Source: Mactromeris polynyma
Lineage: Eukaryota; Mollusca; Bivalvia; Venerida; Mactridae
Direction of reading: 5' to 3'
Length of the DNA stretch: 64,000 bases
Assembly: GCA_032209605.1 (NCBI GenBank)
Contig: JASFXZ010000028.1
Span: 568,941 to 632,940, forward strand
Part shown: piece by piece, positions 1 through 27,792 of the stretch
How the letters are laid out: every line of letters begins with the position of its first letter
Position numbering within the stretch: the stretch's first letter is position 1
Made by a program: the position numbers and the translations under genes
Notes under the pieces: model-generated
Told to the model about the DNA's origin: nothing
Database searches by the model: none
Seen by the model: the letters and a program-made list of their open reading frames with translations, nothing else

Positions 1-360
1 CAATTTCGTAGATCGAATAGGCCGACGTTTAGACACTTGCATAACACTTCCGACTCTAGATTTAACCCTACACAAAATTTTCCTCACACCACGACGAACA
101 GTGATGGTGAAAGCATGATCAATTTTTAAAATCCCAGAAATTGCTACGGAAGAATAATCCATTTGATCCAAGATCAACAACCAGAGCTCGTAAAGGAACA
201 GGCAACATAATTAAGAATCAATATCGAAATATAACTAAATATACGCCAATTAATATTTATAGTTCAAACGCTATTAGAGCTAGAATGTATACTAGATGAA
301 TCAAACGCATCTATGTAAACAAAACCTGACAATTTGAATAGCTTTCTCGGTACGCGTTTA
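1..360. other. Upstream flank, no gene seen
   Basis: No open frame, RNA gene or repeat could be supported here. It is ordinary AT-rich sequence that turns abruptly CpG-rich near position 345. Upstream exons of gene 1 could lie before the window, because the first visible coding exon shows no clear signal peptide. Confidence 0.4.
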
Positions 361-500
361 CACGGTGCGCATGCGCTTTTGAAATTCACGCTTTCACGCT
401 TTCACGGTGCGCATGCGCTTTTGAAATTCACGCTTTCACGCTTTCACGGTGCGCATGCGCAGTCGTGAATTCTCTTACACGCTGCGCATGCGTAGTGGAA
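361..500. promoter_or_regulatory. 42-bp tandem repeat carrying four NRF-1-like palindromes
   Basis: The palindrome TGCGCATGCGC occurs at 366-376, 408-418 and 450-460, exactly 42 bp apart. A fourth copy ending in T lies at 483-493. The motif matches the established NRF-1 consensus core. The repeat also contains CACGCTTT runs and is strikingly CpG-rich for this AT-rich locus. It lies 150-275 bp upstream of the first coding ATG of gene 1. A promoter role is inferred from motif and position; a chance minisatellite is the alternative. Confidence 0.5.
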
Positions 501-640
501 AATACACGCATACTCGCTTTCACGCTAACACGTTCTCGCGTTAGAAACGAACGCGAAACGCTTTCACGCGGAACTGTCACGCTGGCGGTACTGTAACTGA
601 TCAAAGTGTCTTTTACACACTTGGTATTTCCTTCGTAAAA

Positions 641-15865
<15,225 letters not shown>

Positions 15866-15913
15866 TGCTTTGGATTCGTCCTGGAGTGACAGCGTGATAT
15901 GATTGACACTTAT

Positions 15914-16139
15914 ACGTGAAATAGACAATGTTATTTAGTCGGAGCATATTTTTATATTTCTTTTTTGTACTCAAACATATGTTTATTTCTTTTATTACAA
16001 TAGCATCTGTATATATAAATAGAAATACGTGATATAGACAATGTTATTTAGTCGGAACATATTTTTATATTTCTTTTTTGTACTCAAACATATGTTTATT
16101 TCTTTTACTACAATATCATCTGTATATAATTATAACAGC
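15914..16139 (+). repeat. 113-bp tandem duplication in the 3' UTR
   Basis: The block starting ACGTGAAATAGACAATG at 15914 recurs at 16027 with few changes, giving two near-identical 113-bp copies immediately 3' of the stop codon. Confidence 0.85.
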
Positions 16140-16512
16140 ATTGTTCTATGTGCATTCTTGTATTCTTAGTTTATTTACTTTGTTGTCGTAGTTTTAATTA
16201 CAAGCTCAACTGTATTTTTTCACATTGTAAAAACGTTGATAATATTGTTAAATTGTTCAATCATTCTAAAGACATTATGATACCAATATCAAGGTTAGGT
16301 AGATAAAATTTATCGGTTCATTGACTTTTGTTTATTATACAAATTGTAATAGTATGTAGAAGTCAACAATGATTCTATATTTTATTTTTTGAGTCCTTTT
16401 TTCTTGGTTGAACAAGAAATGTAACATCTTCAGAGAAACACTCTCTTGAGCAACAACCACTTTCAACTACAGTTTGTAGACGTACATTACATTGTATGGA
16501 TGGTTTACCTTC

Positions 16513-16518
16513 AATAAA
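16513..16518 (+). other. Poly(A) signal AATAAA between the two terminal exon copies
   Basis: A canonical AATAAA lies just before the acceptor of terminal exon copy 2. It could serve transcripts using copy 1. Further AATAAA motifs at 17049-17054 and 17694-17699 could serve copy 2. Confidence 0.4.
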
Positions 16519-16537
16519 TACAATTTTCTCTTTTCAG

Positions 16538-16557
16538 AATCGCCTTTTAAATATTAG
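16538..16557 (+). CDS. Gene 1 alternative terminal exon (copy 2)
   Basis: The region 16505-16860 is a diverged duplicate of 15835-16320, including the acceptor TTCTCTTTTCAG and the short coding end. It would encode ESPFKY followed by TAG (16555-16557) in the same phase as copy 1. Both the splice site and the stop have survived, so mutually exclusive use is possible, but nothing in the sequence proves it. Confidence 0.42.
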
Positions 16558-17083
16558 TGCTTTTGGATTTGTCCTGGAATGACACTTATACGTGAAATAG
16601 ACAATGCATTTTAATTGGAGCATTTTTTGTTTTCTTTTGTGTACTCAAACATATGTTTATTTTGTATTACTATATCATCCGCATATACAACATCACTGCT
16701 CTATGTGATTTCTTGTATTCTTAGTTCATTTACTTTGTTGTCGTAGTTCTAATTTTAAGCACAACTGTATTTTTATTCACTGTATTAAAGCGTTGATACT
16801 ATTATTAAATTGTTCAATCATTGTAAAGCCACTATGATACCAATATCAAGGTAGAAAACGTATAATTTAATGGTTTAATTAATTTTTTATCATTCAAATT
16901 GTAATGTTGTGTATTAGTCAAAAATGTATTTTAGATGTTCTTTCTTTTTAATCCGTTGGATGCTCTCTTGAGCAAAAACCTCTTTCAACTACAGTTAAAC
17001 TTTTTCTGTGGTATGCATTTGCCATGAATTTAACATATATAGAGAAACAATAAAAGAACAGACTTTAAAGGGGTATAGTTCTA

Positions 17084-17475
17084 GGCCCGGTATTATAACG
17101 GATAATTACACTCAGCACTCAAATCTCAGATTATAAAATGTACTGTTATGAGTCAGAAAGTGACTCGTATTTAGTTTGAAAACTGTATAATACTATTAAA
17201 TGAGTGCTGAACATTCTTTGTGACACTCTTTCTTTGCGATGCCAGTGTGAAATGGGCTAAGGGAGTAATTATTATGTCTGAGTGTGTTGTGTGGTACTAC
17301 CACACAATACTCACTCCCATATCTCATATGCTAAAATGTCAAAGAAAATGGAAGTAAAGGAATGTTCAGTTCTCTTTTGACATTTTCATGCAATTTCCAT
17401 GAACTAATTTCCACTAGTATACCACTAAGAATACATTTGAGTGCTGAGTGTAAGCATCCGTTTTAATCAAGGGTC
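17084..17475. mobile_element. Foldback / MITE-like element
   Basis: The left end (17084-17124, containing ACACTCAGCACTCAAAT) is the near inverse of the right end (17435-17475, containing ATTTGAGTGCTGAGTGT). A perfect palindrome TTGTGTGGTA-C-TACCACACAA sits near the centre, and partly complementary arms fill the space. No coding capacity. This fits a non-autonomous DNA transposon or foldback element. Confidence 0.65.
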
Positions 17476-19437
17476 CTGGAGATGTTGCATTGCTCCTCAT
17501 ACATGTCTCTCTAGATGATACACATCAAATAATCTGATATAGAATTATGTTTTCATTATTGTATGCCGTGCTAATGTATCTGTTTTTGAAATACTCCTTG
17601 TAATGGCGTGTGTGTTGTGTATATTGTACTAAGACAAGGCTCATAGCTGATGTTAGATCTACTTATTTAATCGGATGTACATAATTGTAAACGAATAAAA
17701 CAATGGTTTAAGCTAGTACTTAGTAGTTCCAGTCATTATAATAGTAAATGTCAAGTTCCATGGATTTGTTGTTTCTAGTATAGAAGTATTCATTAAAAAA
17801 TCAATGATTATATTTATACTATTTCATTCATAGTTGCGGATGCAAACCCACAACTTACATTTAGCGGCGAATCCTACACTATTACGCCTATTACGCTTCT
17901 TATCTCCCGTTACTTAGTTTATGTAAACATGTACATATATACCTGTAAACAGTTCTAAGTCCACACATATTTGGTTATGTAAAATGTTGGATTAAACCCG
18001 AGAACAATTAGGGAATAGAGTAAATAGATAAGTATGCACACAGGAGCTCAACAAATGTACGAAATGCTTTTGAATGGCTCTGTGTATAGTGATATAAGTA
18101 TTTCGAGTACGGTTAAGTAACTTGCCGTTTAGATTCCCCGCTCTTAAGCATTCTGACAACGAGCCCACTTTCAGCCAATGGCATTCAGCTCATAATGTAT
18201 TCCAAAAGAATGTAAGTGTTAATCGAGTATTTGTAGGGTACTATTATCGTTTACATATCAGTTATACATGTAACTAGAGCTTTCATATAAAGTTTTTACT
18301 GGTGGTTTACATAAGCAAATAGTGTACGCATGGCCATTGGAAACGTCTTTTGATTATATAACGTATCTTATGAAACATAACGTATTTCATTGAACTTTCT
18401 CAGATCAATTCGTACACAAGTACTTATTTTGTATTAAAGTAAACACCAAAATTAGGTTTTCTGATGTAAACGTAAATAAACCATGCCGCATTCTGAAACT
18501 GTTTCTGTCTGATGAATGTCAGAAACCGCATTAATATACGTAACGTATCTTACGTAAACCATAACGTAACCTATGAAAATGAATTATTTCACTTAATAGC
18601 ATTATATTAGATGTAAACCACACATGTGTCATATTAATAGCAGGCTACTTACATGTATAACTAATGTTAATTTCCATAACACATGATGACAACACGGAGA
18701 GAAAGGCAAAATTAGTACCGAAAGAGAACGAAGAAACCTGACCATGGCCATGTGTTCACACAGAATTAGTGAACAGGATCAAGATCAAATACAGTTTCTT
18801 TCAAAACTTTGAATAAATGATTGTGCAGAGTTAAATATTCCACCCTAATACATGTGATATATGAGAACATTTTGCAAATTTCAGAAGAAATTGAAAACCA
18901 ATATTTTATTTGTTGAGAAAAGAGATAATAAATAAATAATAAAATAAGACAGAATCTTGAAATTGATCTTAATTTGATATAGATCAGATTCAGTCTACAG
19001 TATAATTGATTAATTTCTCAACAATAAGGTAAAGTTTCAAATGTTTTCACAATATCAGTACGAAGATAATAAGGTGTTTCATGAAAATTAACACTTATTC
19101 ACTTTCAATTGCATTATGAAGATGACAAACATTTTGCAGGATCAAATTGATCCAAATCAGTTGATCCTTTGTGAACACGGGGTCTGGCAACCTGAATAGA
19201 AGAAGAGCTAAACGGTTCAGTAAATGAATCGATTCATTATCCAGAAGGGACAAAACCACCTTAACAGAGAGAGAAACAACTTTATGAATGAAAACTCAGA
19301 GACAGTCAAAGGTTAAAGGGAAAGGCAAAAGGGAAACAACTGAAGAACTTGATAAGTCACAAAATATGTCCTCTCCTTTAGCTAGCAGGAACACTATTTT
19401 TGAAAACCCACGATTAACTAGAACAAACAAATATATA
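17476..19437. other. Intergenic, no gene seen
   Basis: AT-rich sequence with only scattered short frames. It holds a possible distal poly(A) signal AATAAA at 17694-17699. No coding exon or recognised repeat. Confidence 0.5.
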
Positions 19438-19730
19438 GCATTGTCGGGTAGCTACCTTTGCCTTGAACAGCCATTTGTAGCATTGTCGGATACCTACCCT
19501 CACTATGTTCAGTCATTTGTGGCATTGTCGGGTACCTACCCCGGCTTTGCACAGTCATCTATGGCATTGTCGGGTGCCTACTTTCGCCCCATAAAGTCAT
19601 ATATGGCATTGTCCGGTATCTAACCACACTTTGTACTCATATATAGTACTGTCGGGTACCTTAACTCGCTTTGTGAGTCATTTATAGCATTATCGGGTAC
19701 CTACCCTCACCTTTTACCAGCTTGTATAGA
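19438..19730 (+). repeat. 42-bp minisatellite, about seven units
   Basis: Units beginning GCATTGTCGGGTACCTACC start at 19438, 19480, 19522, 19564 and 19606 (exactly 42 bp apart), then at 19646 and 19687. Because 42 is a multiple of three, one frame (19288-19623) reads as a 14-residue repeat (VALSGTYP-like). The last units lose phase and no splice sites or domain support coding, so it is called a minisatellite. Confidence 0.85.
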
Positions 19731-19739
19731 ATTGTAGAG

Positions 19740-20344
19740 TAGCTGGTTACACGGCAAATATGTCGATTGGAAATGTCTGACATCAGACGTTTTATTAAAT
19801 ATATAAGTAGTTAAGTTAACACACTATAAAGCTGTGAAATTGATAATACTATTATCAGTGTGACATAAAGATTTCTAAAACACATTTAACCATCAGAAGA
19901 AGGCGGGTGGTGGATGGATCCGAGGAATAAAGAAATATGAAGTGAAACACTTCTCTGCGCAATTTAGCGAGTAGTTTATCTGATCAAGGCTAGAATAATG
20001 AAAGGAAAGATTTGGAAGTGACCCAACGGCAGTAAGGGTCCAAGTACAAATAATTTAAGCAAAGTAACGTGAAATTGGCCGATTAGTATGGTAAACTGTA
20101 TTCCCGCGGCCGCTTTAATGGGATAAACCGGCATGATTTAATGAGGAAATGTGGTGTAAAAAGAATGATTTAAAAACCAGTAGTATTTTAACTTCAATGT
20201 GGGTTATATATGGAGTCCTTGGAATACGTCTACAATTTACTCAACAATTTGAATGTGAAATTTGAAAATTCAAAATATTGAGCATAAATACAGGAATTCA
20301 AAACTAATGTCAACATAAAGTTGAAACAGAGATAATACGTAACC
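19740..20344. other. Intergenic, no gene seen
   Basis: No supportable feature. A GC-rich CCGCGGCCGC occurs near 20104 in otherwise AT-rich sequence. Confidence 0.5.
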
Positions 20345-20560
20345 ACAATCCATAAAACATAACGCACCTAAGGAGGTCAAACGGTACACATATTAAGGAA
20401 CAGAGGCACAAGGAACGGCCCAACAGACCATAAGGAATAATTAAGAGAATCAAAGTGGACAGTAAAAGGAGGGGGAGGGGAGAATTAATGGATGGAAAGC
20501 TCACAGGACAATTCAAGACAACTGGCCACAATAGGCCAAAATTGGGCAGGAAACACTCTG
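20345..20560 (-). repeat. Dispersed repeat family, copy 1
   Basis: Read on the - strand this contains CTTGACTTG...TCCATCCATTAA, then CTTTGATTCTC, ATTCCTTATGGTC and a GGCCGTTCC block, in the same order as the + strand copies at 24362, 29800 and 33535. An open frame on the - strand at 20310-20612 is just this repeat. Confidence 0.65.
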
Positions 20561-22324
20561 AACACTGTATAAAGTGACATAATTGCATAGGGGAAAGGGG
20601 ACCATAAAACATTCATAACACAAACAGAAACAACAATCATATAGCGAATTACAGCCTTGGAACTCTCAGTAAAGAATACTGGGGGTTTAAATCGATTTAA
20701 CAGCTAGCTAACCTCACACCTTATCGCTATATGGTCATTGATTTCCAACATATATACATAAATTGACTAAGTAGGCAGTAACTAATCATTAAAATAAACC
20801 AACCATCACGTACATATCAACAGACATACAGTAACTTATCGAGCACGGACATACTTTAATGATAACAAATGAAAAACATGATTTAATGACAACCAATGTT
20901 GATGAGAGGGGGTTTGATAACGTATCAATAAATCACTGTACATCACAAACAACATGAGTTATGCTTATGCACTCTTACTGTGGTTGTTTTTATGCGAAAG
21001 CATTACGTATGAAGTTAAAATATGTATGTATGGTGATAAAGAAGAACTGTTACGGTCGTTAAGTTGATTTATCATTCCAGATTCAAAGTGATTGTTTCAT
21101 GCGAGAATTTAAAGAATTTAGAGAAGAAGGAGAACAGATTGACATTAATTTTGAAAATGTGTTGAAAGTTGAGAATACTTAAATCAAGGGAAGAAATTAA
21201 GAGGGTACTTAATATGTTTTCAGCAGTGGTTGATTTACACAACCGGAACATAGTTTCTTACATAATGAAAACCGAACACTGGAGAAAATAATGGGAATAG
21301 TTTTCACCGTTATCAATGCAGAACATCATAAAGTGTACTGCAAACTTAAACATTAATTGCATCGTATCGTCTTATGTATTAACATATGGCGGATGTTGTA
21401 ATTTATTGTTTGATGTGTGGTCTTCATTAATTATATATGTGACATAGTCTTAGTAAATACATTAAAGGAAAACATTTTGTCTGAACATCATTTAAATGCG
21501 AATACTCCTTGAGGTTATTTGGCAAAATAATAATGTTCATGTGTCATTGAAAAGAACAATAAGCAAAAGTATTTAGATTACATTTCATCATAAAGTGGTT
21601 GAATAAGTGGACTCTTATGCTCAAGTAAGACACTCTTATAAAACATCTCATAACCAAGTCCTGGGTTAAAACGATCGACCCTATATTGATATGATGTCAA
21701 ATGATGGTGTGACATGTTTGTACGTTGTTATTGATACATAGTTTAAAGATATCAGAAACAGTCCATACTGCTAAGGAAACAAATATTTACAGAAGTCTGA
21801 TCAGACAAAGGCACAACGTTTATCAATCAGGGCTTTAAGAAGTTTATGAAACAACGTGGTATGCATTAATTTCCTCACATACTACACATAAAACTAATAA
21901 TGTTGAAGAGTTATACGTACTGTTTGTACAATTGTGTTTAGAATAATAAGACAAAAACATATTTACGGGAATCATTCATTATTATCATTTAGAAGATCTG
22001 GTGAAGAACTGATGTGTTACTGATAATTCCAAGGTTGTTAATCTCTATTTGATTATCAGCTCACTTTATGTTTAAAATAAATAATATTCTCCTTCTCATG
22101 CATATAATTTTTTGGACTGATATAATGATCGTGTTCATTGCCTCCCAATTTCTGTCCGTGGCCAACTTGGTTTTCTGTCTTGTTTTGGAATGCATTCCCT
22201 CCCCTTAAATGCATTCTTACAACTCTCGTAATTGTCTTTGACAATCAGCTTGACAATTCCTTATTGCCTCACCCCAACAGATGTGTGCGCTTACGCTTCC
22301 TCAGCTCCTAGTGATTCGTGTACG
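20561..22324. other. Intergenic, no gene seen
   Basis: AT-rich with no supportable coding, RNA or structured repeat feature. Confidence 0.5.
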
Positions 22325-22395
22325 GGCGTTTTCCTGGGATGTGTGTGGTTAGCCATTGTCTTGTGAATGAAGCGTTCCCTGTACCATCGTAATCC
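22325..22395 (+). repeat. Dispersed repeat family, partial copy
   Basis: Resembles only the 3' part of the family: a TTTTCC-GGGA stretch, CATTGTCTTGTG, then GCGTTCCCTGTA, aligned with the end of the 24362 copy. Confidence 0.4.
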
Positions 22396-22399
22396 TTCT

Positions 22400-23390
22400 T
22401 CAAAAGAAAGTGTTTATTAGCTTCAGCAAACATTCAAAATAAACACTAAGTAAATTTGTCAGCAGTTTCTGTAAGCATATCTATCATTATGTTTAAGGAT
22501 TTGCAAACACTCAGAGGGGGTTGTCAGTTTCGACCTGAAAGTTTTATATAAATATAATACTGACAGACACTGTAACTTTTATAGCATAGTTACATAGTTT
22601 ACGAACATGACTATTAATTTGTATAGTATATTAATCCAGCATTATTCATATTAATCCAACATTAAAAAAATAGTGTATTTCTATTATCTTCCTTACATGT
22701 ACATCCACATCACAGTAATGTGAAAGTAAGTATAAGCACTCTAATTGCTATGTTTTCCTTGAATACATGTTTACATACAAATAAATTAGCTTTGTGAATT
22801 ACGTTACCTTCAAGTTGCCATGTATGTATTGCAACTAACACATTTATCTGTGATAATTTGTCTGTACTAGTGTGAATATTACAAAGAGTTCTGTCACGTT
22901 TTTCAATTCGAAAACGTTTAAGGTCTGCCATAACGTAGGTATTTTTGTTCTGCAATTCACGCAATACAAATACTTGAATCAATTGCTTAAAATTAGTTTA
23001 AAATTTGACAAAATGTGCTGTTTTCTGATTAAATATTAGTTATCATTTTATTTCAGTTTTGTTTAATATTTATTGTGTTCTCGAAGTATGTTGTTTGATG
23101 AAATATGTTCACGTGTTAAGTGTGTTCCTTTGATACTATTAAACCTGTCATTACGTAAAAAAGACAATATCCCTCGTTGGTGACGTAAGTCACGTGTGAT
23201 TTTATTGGTTCTATTCAAACAAACCCATTTCAATAAGCGACTCGATATGATTTACTACATGTATAACTGTTTAAAATGGATGCTGGATATGTATATCAAA
23301 ACGAAAAAAAACAGTTATGCTTGTATTCTCATCTAATATAAATGTAATTAGACATTTTATTCAACATATTGTTAACTTAACTCGTTTTAG
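22400..23390. other. Intergenic, no gene seen
   Basis: No coding exon recognised. A short open frame on the - strand (22710-22982) has no domain, signal or splice support. Confidence 0.5.
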
Positions 23391-23395
23391 CTGAT

Positions 23396-24335
23396 TGTCG
23401 CCTTAATGATGCTGGTCAGAGGTGACTCAGTCGCGTCAGTTTCACGGGCACTTAATTGCCAAAGCATCACAATAATCAAGTTACGTGATAGGTTTATGCA
23501 AACGGGTACTGTTACCGATCTCCCCGAACGGGCTGGCCACGCGTGACTGACGTCAGACTGGATCGTCACATTGATTTGACACGCATGAGACGTCGTTACC
23601 AAACCGCCTCTGCTACAGCGGGGTAATACGCTATAAGCCGAGACACGGTTCTGATTCGACTTCGTCAAAGTGGTTGGCCTTTTTGACCGAGACGTCCCTA
23701 TAGTGGCCCTATACTGTCACAACGTCGTCGCACAGCGCGTTTGAACTGGGCAGAGCTTCATTGTCGAAGGCTGAGGGTGCAGTGTAACAGAAACGTCTTT
23801 ACTGACGAATGCCGGTTTATTTATTCTGAGCTACCACGAAGATATGGTTAGAGTGTATAGACGAAGGGGAGAGCAATTTGCTTCAGATGAACAGGTTTGG
23901 TTAGGACAGCGTAATGGTGAGGGGGAACCATGACAATCATACAGACGGATCTGGTTATCGTTCAGGGCAACCTTAATGTCAGTGTTACATTAATCAAGTG
24001 ATGAGACCAGTAGCTGTCCCTTTTATCAATACCCACGGTCCTGCTAAACTGATGAATGACAATGCAAGGCCCCACACGGCAAGACTTACGCAGCAATTTC
24101 TAAATGGGAATTGAGTTAACGTCTTGCCTCGGCATGCCCTGTCTACGTATCTTAATCCCATTGAGCATATTTGGGATGCTCTTGATCGCAGGGTGAGGTC
24201 AAGGCAAGACGTTAACAATTGAGATGAACTAAGCAACGCCTTGCAAGTGGAATGGAATACTATTCCTGCAGACGTCATACAACGTTACGTGAATTCCATG
24301 CGGCGACGTATTTCAGAAGTTATTATCTGATATGG
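23396..24335 (+). pseudogene. Decayed Tc1/mariner-type transposase
   Basis: Fragments in shifting frames match the Tc1-like order. A helix-turn-helix stretch reads SVSRALNCQSI, then DRFMQTGTVTDLPERAG. The linker GWPRVTDVRLDRHI lies at 23531-23572 (canonical [13 protein letters not shown] motif). The catalytic-core block DNARPHTARLTQQFL starts at 24058, and LNPIEHIWDAL at 24151-24183. Several stops and frameshifts make it inactive. No clear terminal inverted repeats were found. The 23531 linker is homologous to the short fragment carried in every gene 2 type B spacer. Confidence 0.88.
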
Positions 24336-24361
24336 CGGTCATACCAGATGTTAATGCAATC

Positions 24362-24590
24362 TTGCATTGACTTGTCCTGTGATCTTCTCCATCCATTAGT
24401 CCCCCTTCCCCCTTCCTTCACTGCCCACTTTGATTCTCCTAGTTATTCCTTGTGGTCTGCCGGGCCATTCCTTGTGCCTCTGGTCCTTAACATGTGTACC
24501 CTTTGACCTCGGAGTGTTGTTTTCCCGGAGGTCTGCGTGGGGAGGCACTGTCTTGTGTATGTGGCGTTCCCTGTAGCTACGTATTCTCTC
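24362..24590 (+). repeat. Dispersed repeat family, copy 2
   Basis: Begins near CTTGACTTGTCCTGTGAT, runs through TCCATCCATTAGTC, CTTTGATTCTCCTAG, GGCCATTCCTTG and TTTTCCCGGAGGTCTG, and ends near GTGGCGTTCCCTGTAGC. It lies immediately 3' of the Tc1 relic. Confidence 0.7.
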
Positions 24591-24929
24591 TCTTTTTTAA
24601 CATAATTTTGCAACAAATTACATTGAATCTACGCAAAAAATTCTTTAGCTATTTGTGTATTTTTGATTTTTGACGTTTTAATGGAATTCAAAACAATAAA
24701 GTAAACACATTGGTTAGAAGGGTAATTGAATAAGCTAAAAATAATGATACCACACATGATAATATTCCATCATTGGATTTTCAGAAAATAAAAAAATAAA
24801 AAGAGCACACTTTCTTTTGCCTTTGAGTATATTTCTTATAATTCATAGTGCGAAAAATGGAAAATGTGTTTGGCAAACAGGCGGTTTGTGCTACAAAGTA
24901 AGTGAATATTGGGCTGTTACATGTACTAC

Positions 24930-25150
24930 GAAATTCACACACACGTAATTGATTCCCCACACAGACCAAAGGGAAACAGCAGCCTACGAAATATAAGGAA
25001 CTAAAGAGTTGCAAGGGTAAACATGTATGTGAATGGAGGAGCAGGAAAAAGCCTGGCTGACTATCATAAACAACCATGGATAATATAGGGGGACAACAAG
25101 GGGAGATTGAATGGATGGAATACACCCCAGGACAAGCCAAGAAAGCCAGT
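24930..25150 (-). repeat. Dispersed repeat family, diverged copy 3
   Basis: On the - strand it carries GGCTTGTCCTG...TCCATCCATTCAATCTCC and, further along, GGTCTGTGTGGGGA, in family order but with more divergence. The open frame at 24781-25140 is explained by it. Confidence 0.5.
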
Positions 25151-25199
25151 AGTCACATGGTTAACAGAAACAATGAAGAGAGTTTAAATCGAATTAATA

Positions 25200-27792
25200 T
25201 CTAGCTAACCTCACACGTAACCGATTAAATACTGGTAACAGGAAATAGTTATTTAATGAAAATTAAAAAAGAAATACAATTTTAATTAAAATATTCAGAA
25301 ACGAATCAATTTACGTCTATACTAGTAATAATTAAGCTGTGTTATGAAACAGTTATAAATTATATACCTATATATTTATTTACCAGCTGGACAATAACGA
25401 AAGCGCCAAAAGTTCATATGTTGTGTTAGATGTTTTGCTTTAGTGAAAGATGAAAAGACGATTTAATAGGTAATACAACAATCTCAGTCTGTTTCACGGT
25501 CATCAGAAAACATGCCAACGTTCACGTTCATCAGTCACCATGACAACGTGTACTTAAGTCTTAAATGTCACGTTAACGCCATTAGTGAGTTGTTGCTTAT
25601 ATATATTATTGTTCATAATGCTAATCATTTATATCTGGAACATTGCAAATGCTTGAAAGTATGACATAAGTGTGAAATAAGAGAGATGTAGTGAAACCTA
25701 TGTATATGTAGCAAACATTCGTACATGAAGAGGAAGTCTTCCGTATGCATGCTACATGTATTTATTGCGCAATACTTAATTATTTTCCCGGGTGAACAAA
25801 GATCAACTATGAATGTGGCTGCTATTTACAGTGTTTATTCGCGTTACACTTATTTTGCCGTATGTATTCAAGTCGAGTTTTCGGCGTATTTAGATACGAA
25901 ATAAATACTGCACGGATGAATCACATGGATTATGGTACGGGTAATTTCGCCGAGTCGACCGGTGTACTTCATGAAATATTTTGCTCGATGAGCTTATGGT
26001 CCTTTTGTAGAAAAAGGATTGTTTTGTTTAAACACTGTTTTACATAAAATGATACAAATGATCATACTTAACATGTTACTAAAGTCTCTAAAATAAATCA
26101 CCTATAAACTACCAATGATATACGCCTTAACAGATATGTCGACCAATACAATGTATATTTGCTTTGCTGCATCGGGAACATAGCTGAGCGCATTTGTATT
26201 GACCAAGTACATTTTCAACTTCAATTATGATGATGACTTTTAATCTCATTTTCAATCTGGATTCTCACCTGAAAAATCAATAGTGTTTGTATAATTTCTC
26301 TTTAATATTAGCAACGACTTTGATAACGTGCAACACAATGGCCAGTTAAAAACTGCTAGACAGGACAGACAAATGGAATTGATTGGTTTTCTATGTATCG
26401 ACATTTTGCCAAACAGACGAAAAAAAATTGCATGCAGTCATTGATAATCCTATTCATGCTGCTGAAACAGTTCACTCTGCCATTGACAAGGTATCCGAAA
26501 GGGTAGATAAATTGTTGATCAAAAAGCGAAACTATAGGGTTTGGGTGGTTTATCATGAAAAAACTCATATCACAACAAGATAGAATATCTTGAAAATTCA
26601 TATCTTCTTCAGACCTCTAATCGCAAAACTATGAAACACATGATCTCCACAACATACAGTACAATGCATCACTTCTAGTTTCATTTGAATCAATTGATAA
26701 ACTAAGTAGAAAATGCCTTCGGAATCCATTGAAAGTAAAAGGCATGACCACTAGGTGGTTTAAATGTATGAAATATTGATTATCATTCTTCTTTTAATCC
26801 GGCTTATGTGTGAGGAATAGTATGAGTACAATTTACGAAATGCAATTTCATTATCCTATTTGATTCTAAGTTCCTCCAGTTTATCATCCAACGTTGCTAC
26901 TGGTCTTTGTATTATTCCATAGACTACATTATTCGAAATCAACTATGTTTAAAATACCGTAACCATTATTCTATAATTAGTTTTGTATTGTTATCCAAAT
27001 ATTGCCGAAGATTTCCCATTTAGTATTTACATAATCCATTTTAACAATGCAATTTTGAGAAACATTGTTAGTATCATTGATTTGATATATTGTCAATCAC
27101 ATTGTTTTCGCGAAAGCGTGATGTTCGCGTTCATTCGTGAATCCGGAGACATGCGAATTCAAAATTCTCGCGAAAATATGCTTGTCGTGACTAAAATCAG
27201 GCATGCACGGTGCATATCCGAAATTGTGTATACTCTGTTATGTATACATAAGCGATGTGACTGTATGACGATATTACACAAATACAAACTGGCATATATA
27301 AATATAGGAAAATATTTTAAAGTAAATAAACAAAACACCACCAATTATCACGTCTTTTATTTCACAATCTCTGTGTTAAACAGAAAACGAAGCATCATTT
27401 AAAATGACATGGCAAAATCATTGTCCTGTGTTCACTAATTGTTCATATGTTCGGGACAAACATAGTATACTAATTTAATCCCTCGCCCACTCACACTTAA
27501 CCATGTCCGTTTCTCCTGCTACTTTCTTTTTAATGACAGCGACAGTATGTATTTGTCATTTCATGCGACAGTCGTTATTCGACAGCGTAATATTAAAACC
27601 ATTCATGTCAATCTTAAATTCGCGACGGAGGAAAGACGCAAATTCATCACTTTGCGAAAATTTCATACCGCGAAAATAAGTGATATACAGTTAGCACAAA
27701 TCCGGAAGAGAAAATATGCAACGAGCAATGACTCATTTGACAATTATCGATAAATTGCGACGTTTTGACATAGTTGTCACGTCGGCCTAAAT
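25200..27792. other. Intergenic upstream of gene 2, no gene seen
   Basis: No coding exon is supported. Two stretches (about 27105-27185 and 27615-27700) are rich in CGCGAAAA/TTCGCG words unlike the surrounding AT-rich DNA and may be dispersed repeat pieces. The gene 2 promoter should lie at the 3' end, but no TATA or initiator was identified. Confidence 0.45.

Noticed and set aside
20310..20612. 100-codon - strand frame
   Set aside because: Explained by a dispersed repeat copy with C/T-rich tracts.
24781..25140. 119-codon - strand frame
   Set aside because: Falls in a diverged copy of the same repeat family and has no recognisable domain.
26383..26583. 66-codon frame with a helical, charged peptide
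   Set aside because: Overlaps an equally long frame on the other strand; no flanking splice signals or family match.
26983..27402. 139-codon + strand frame
   Set aside because: No signal, domain or splice context; composition follows AT-rich intergenic DNA and CGCGAAAA-type repeat words.
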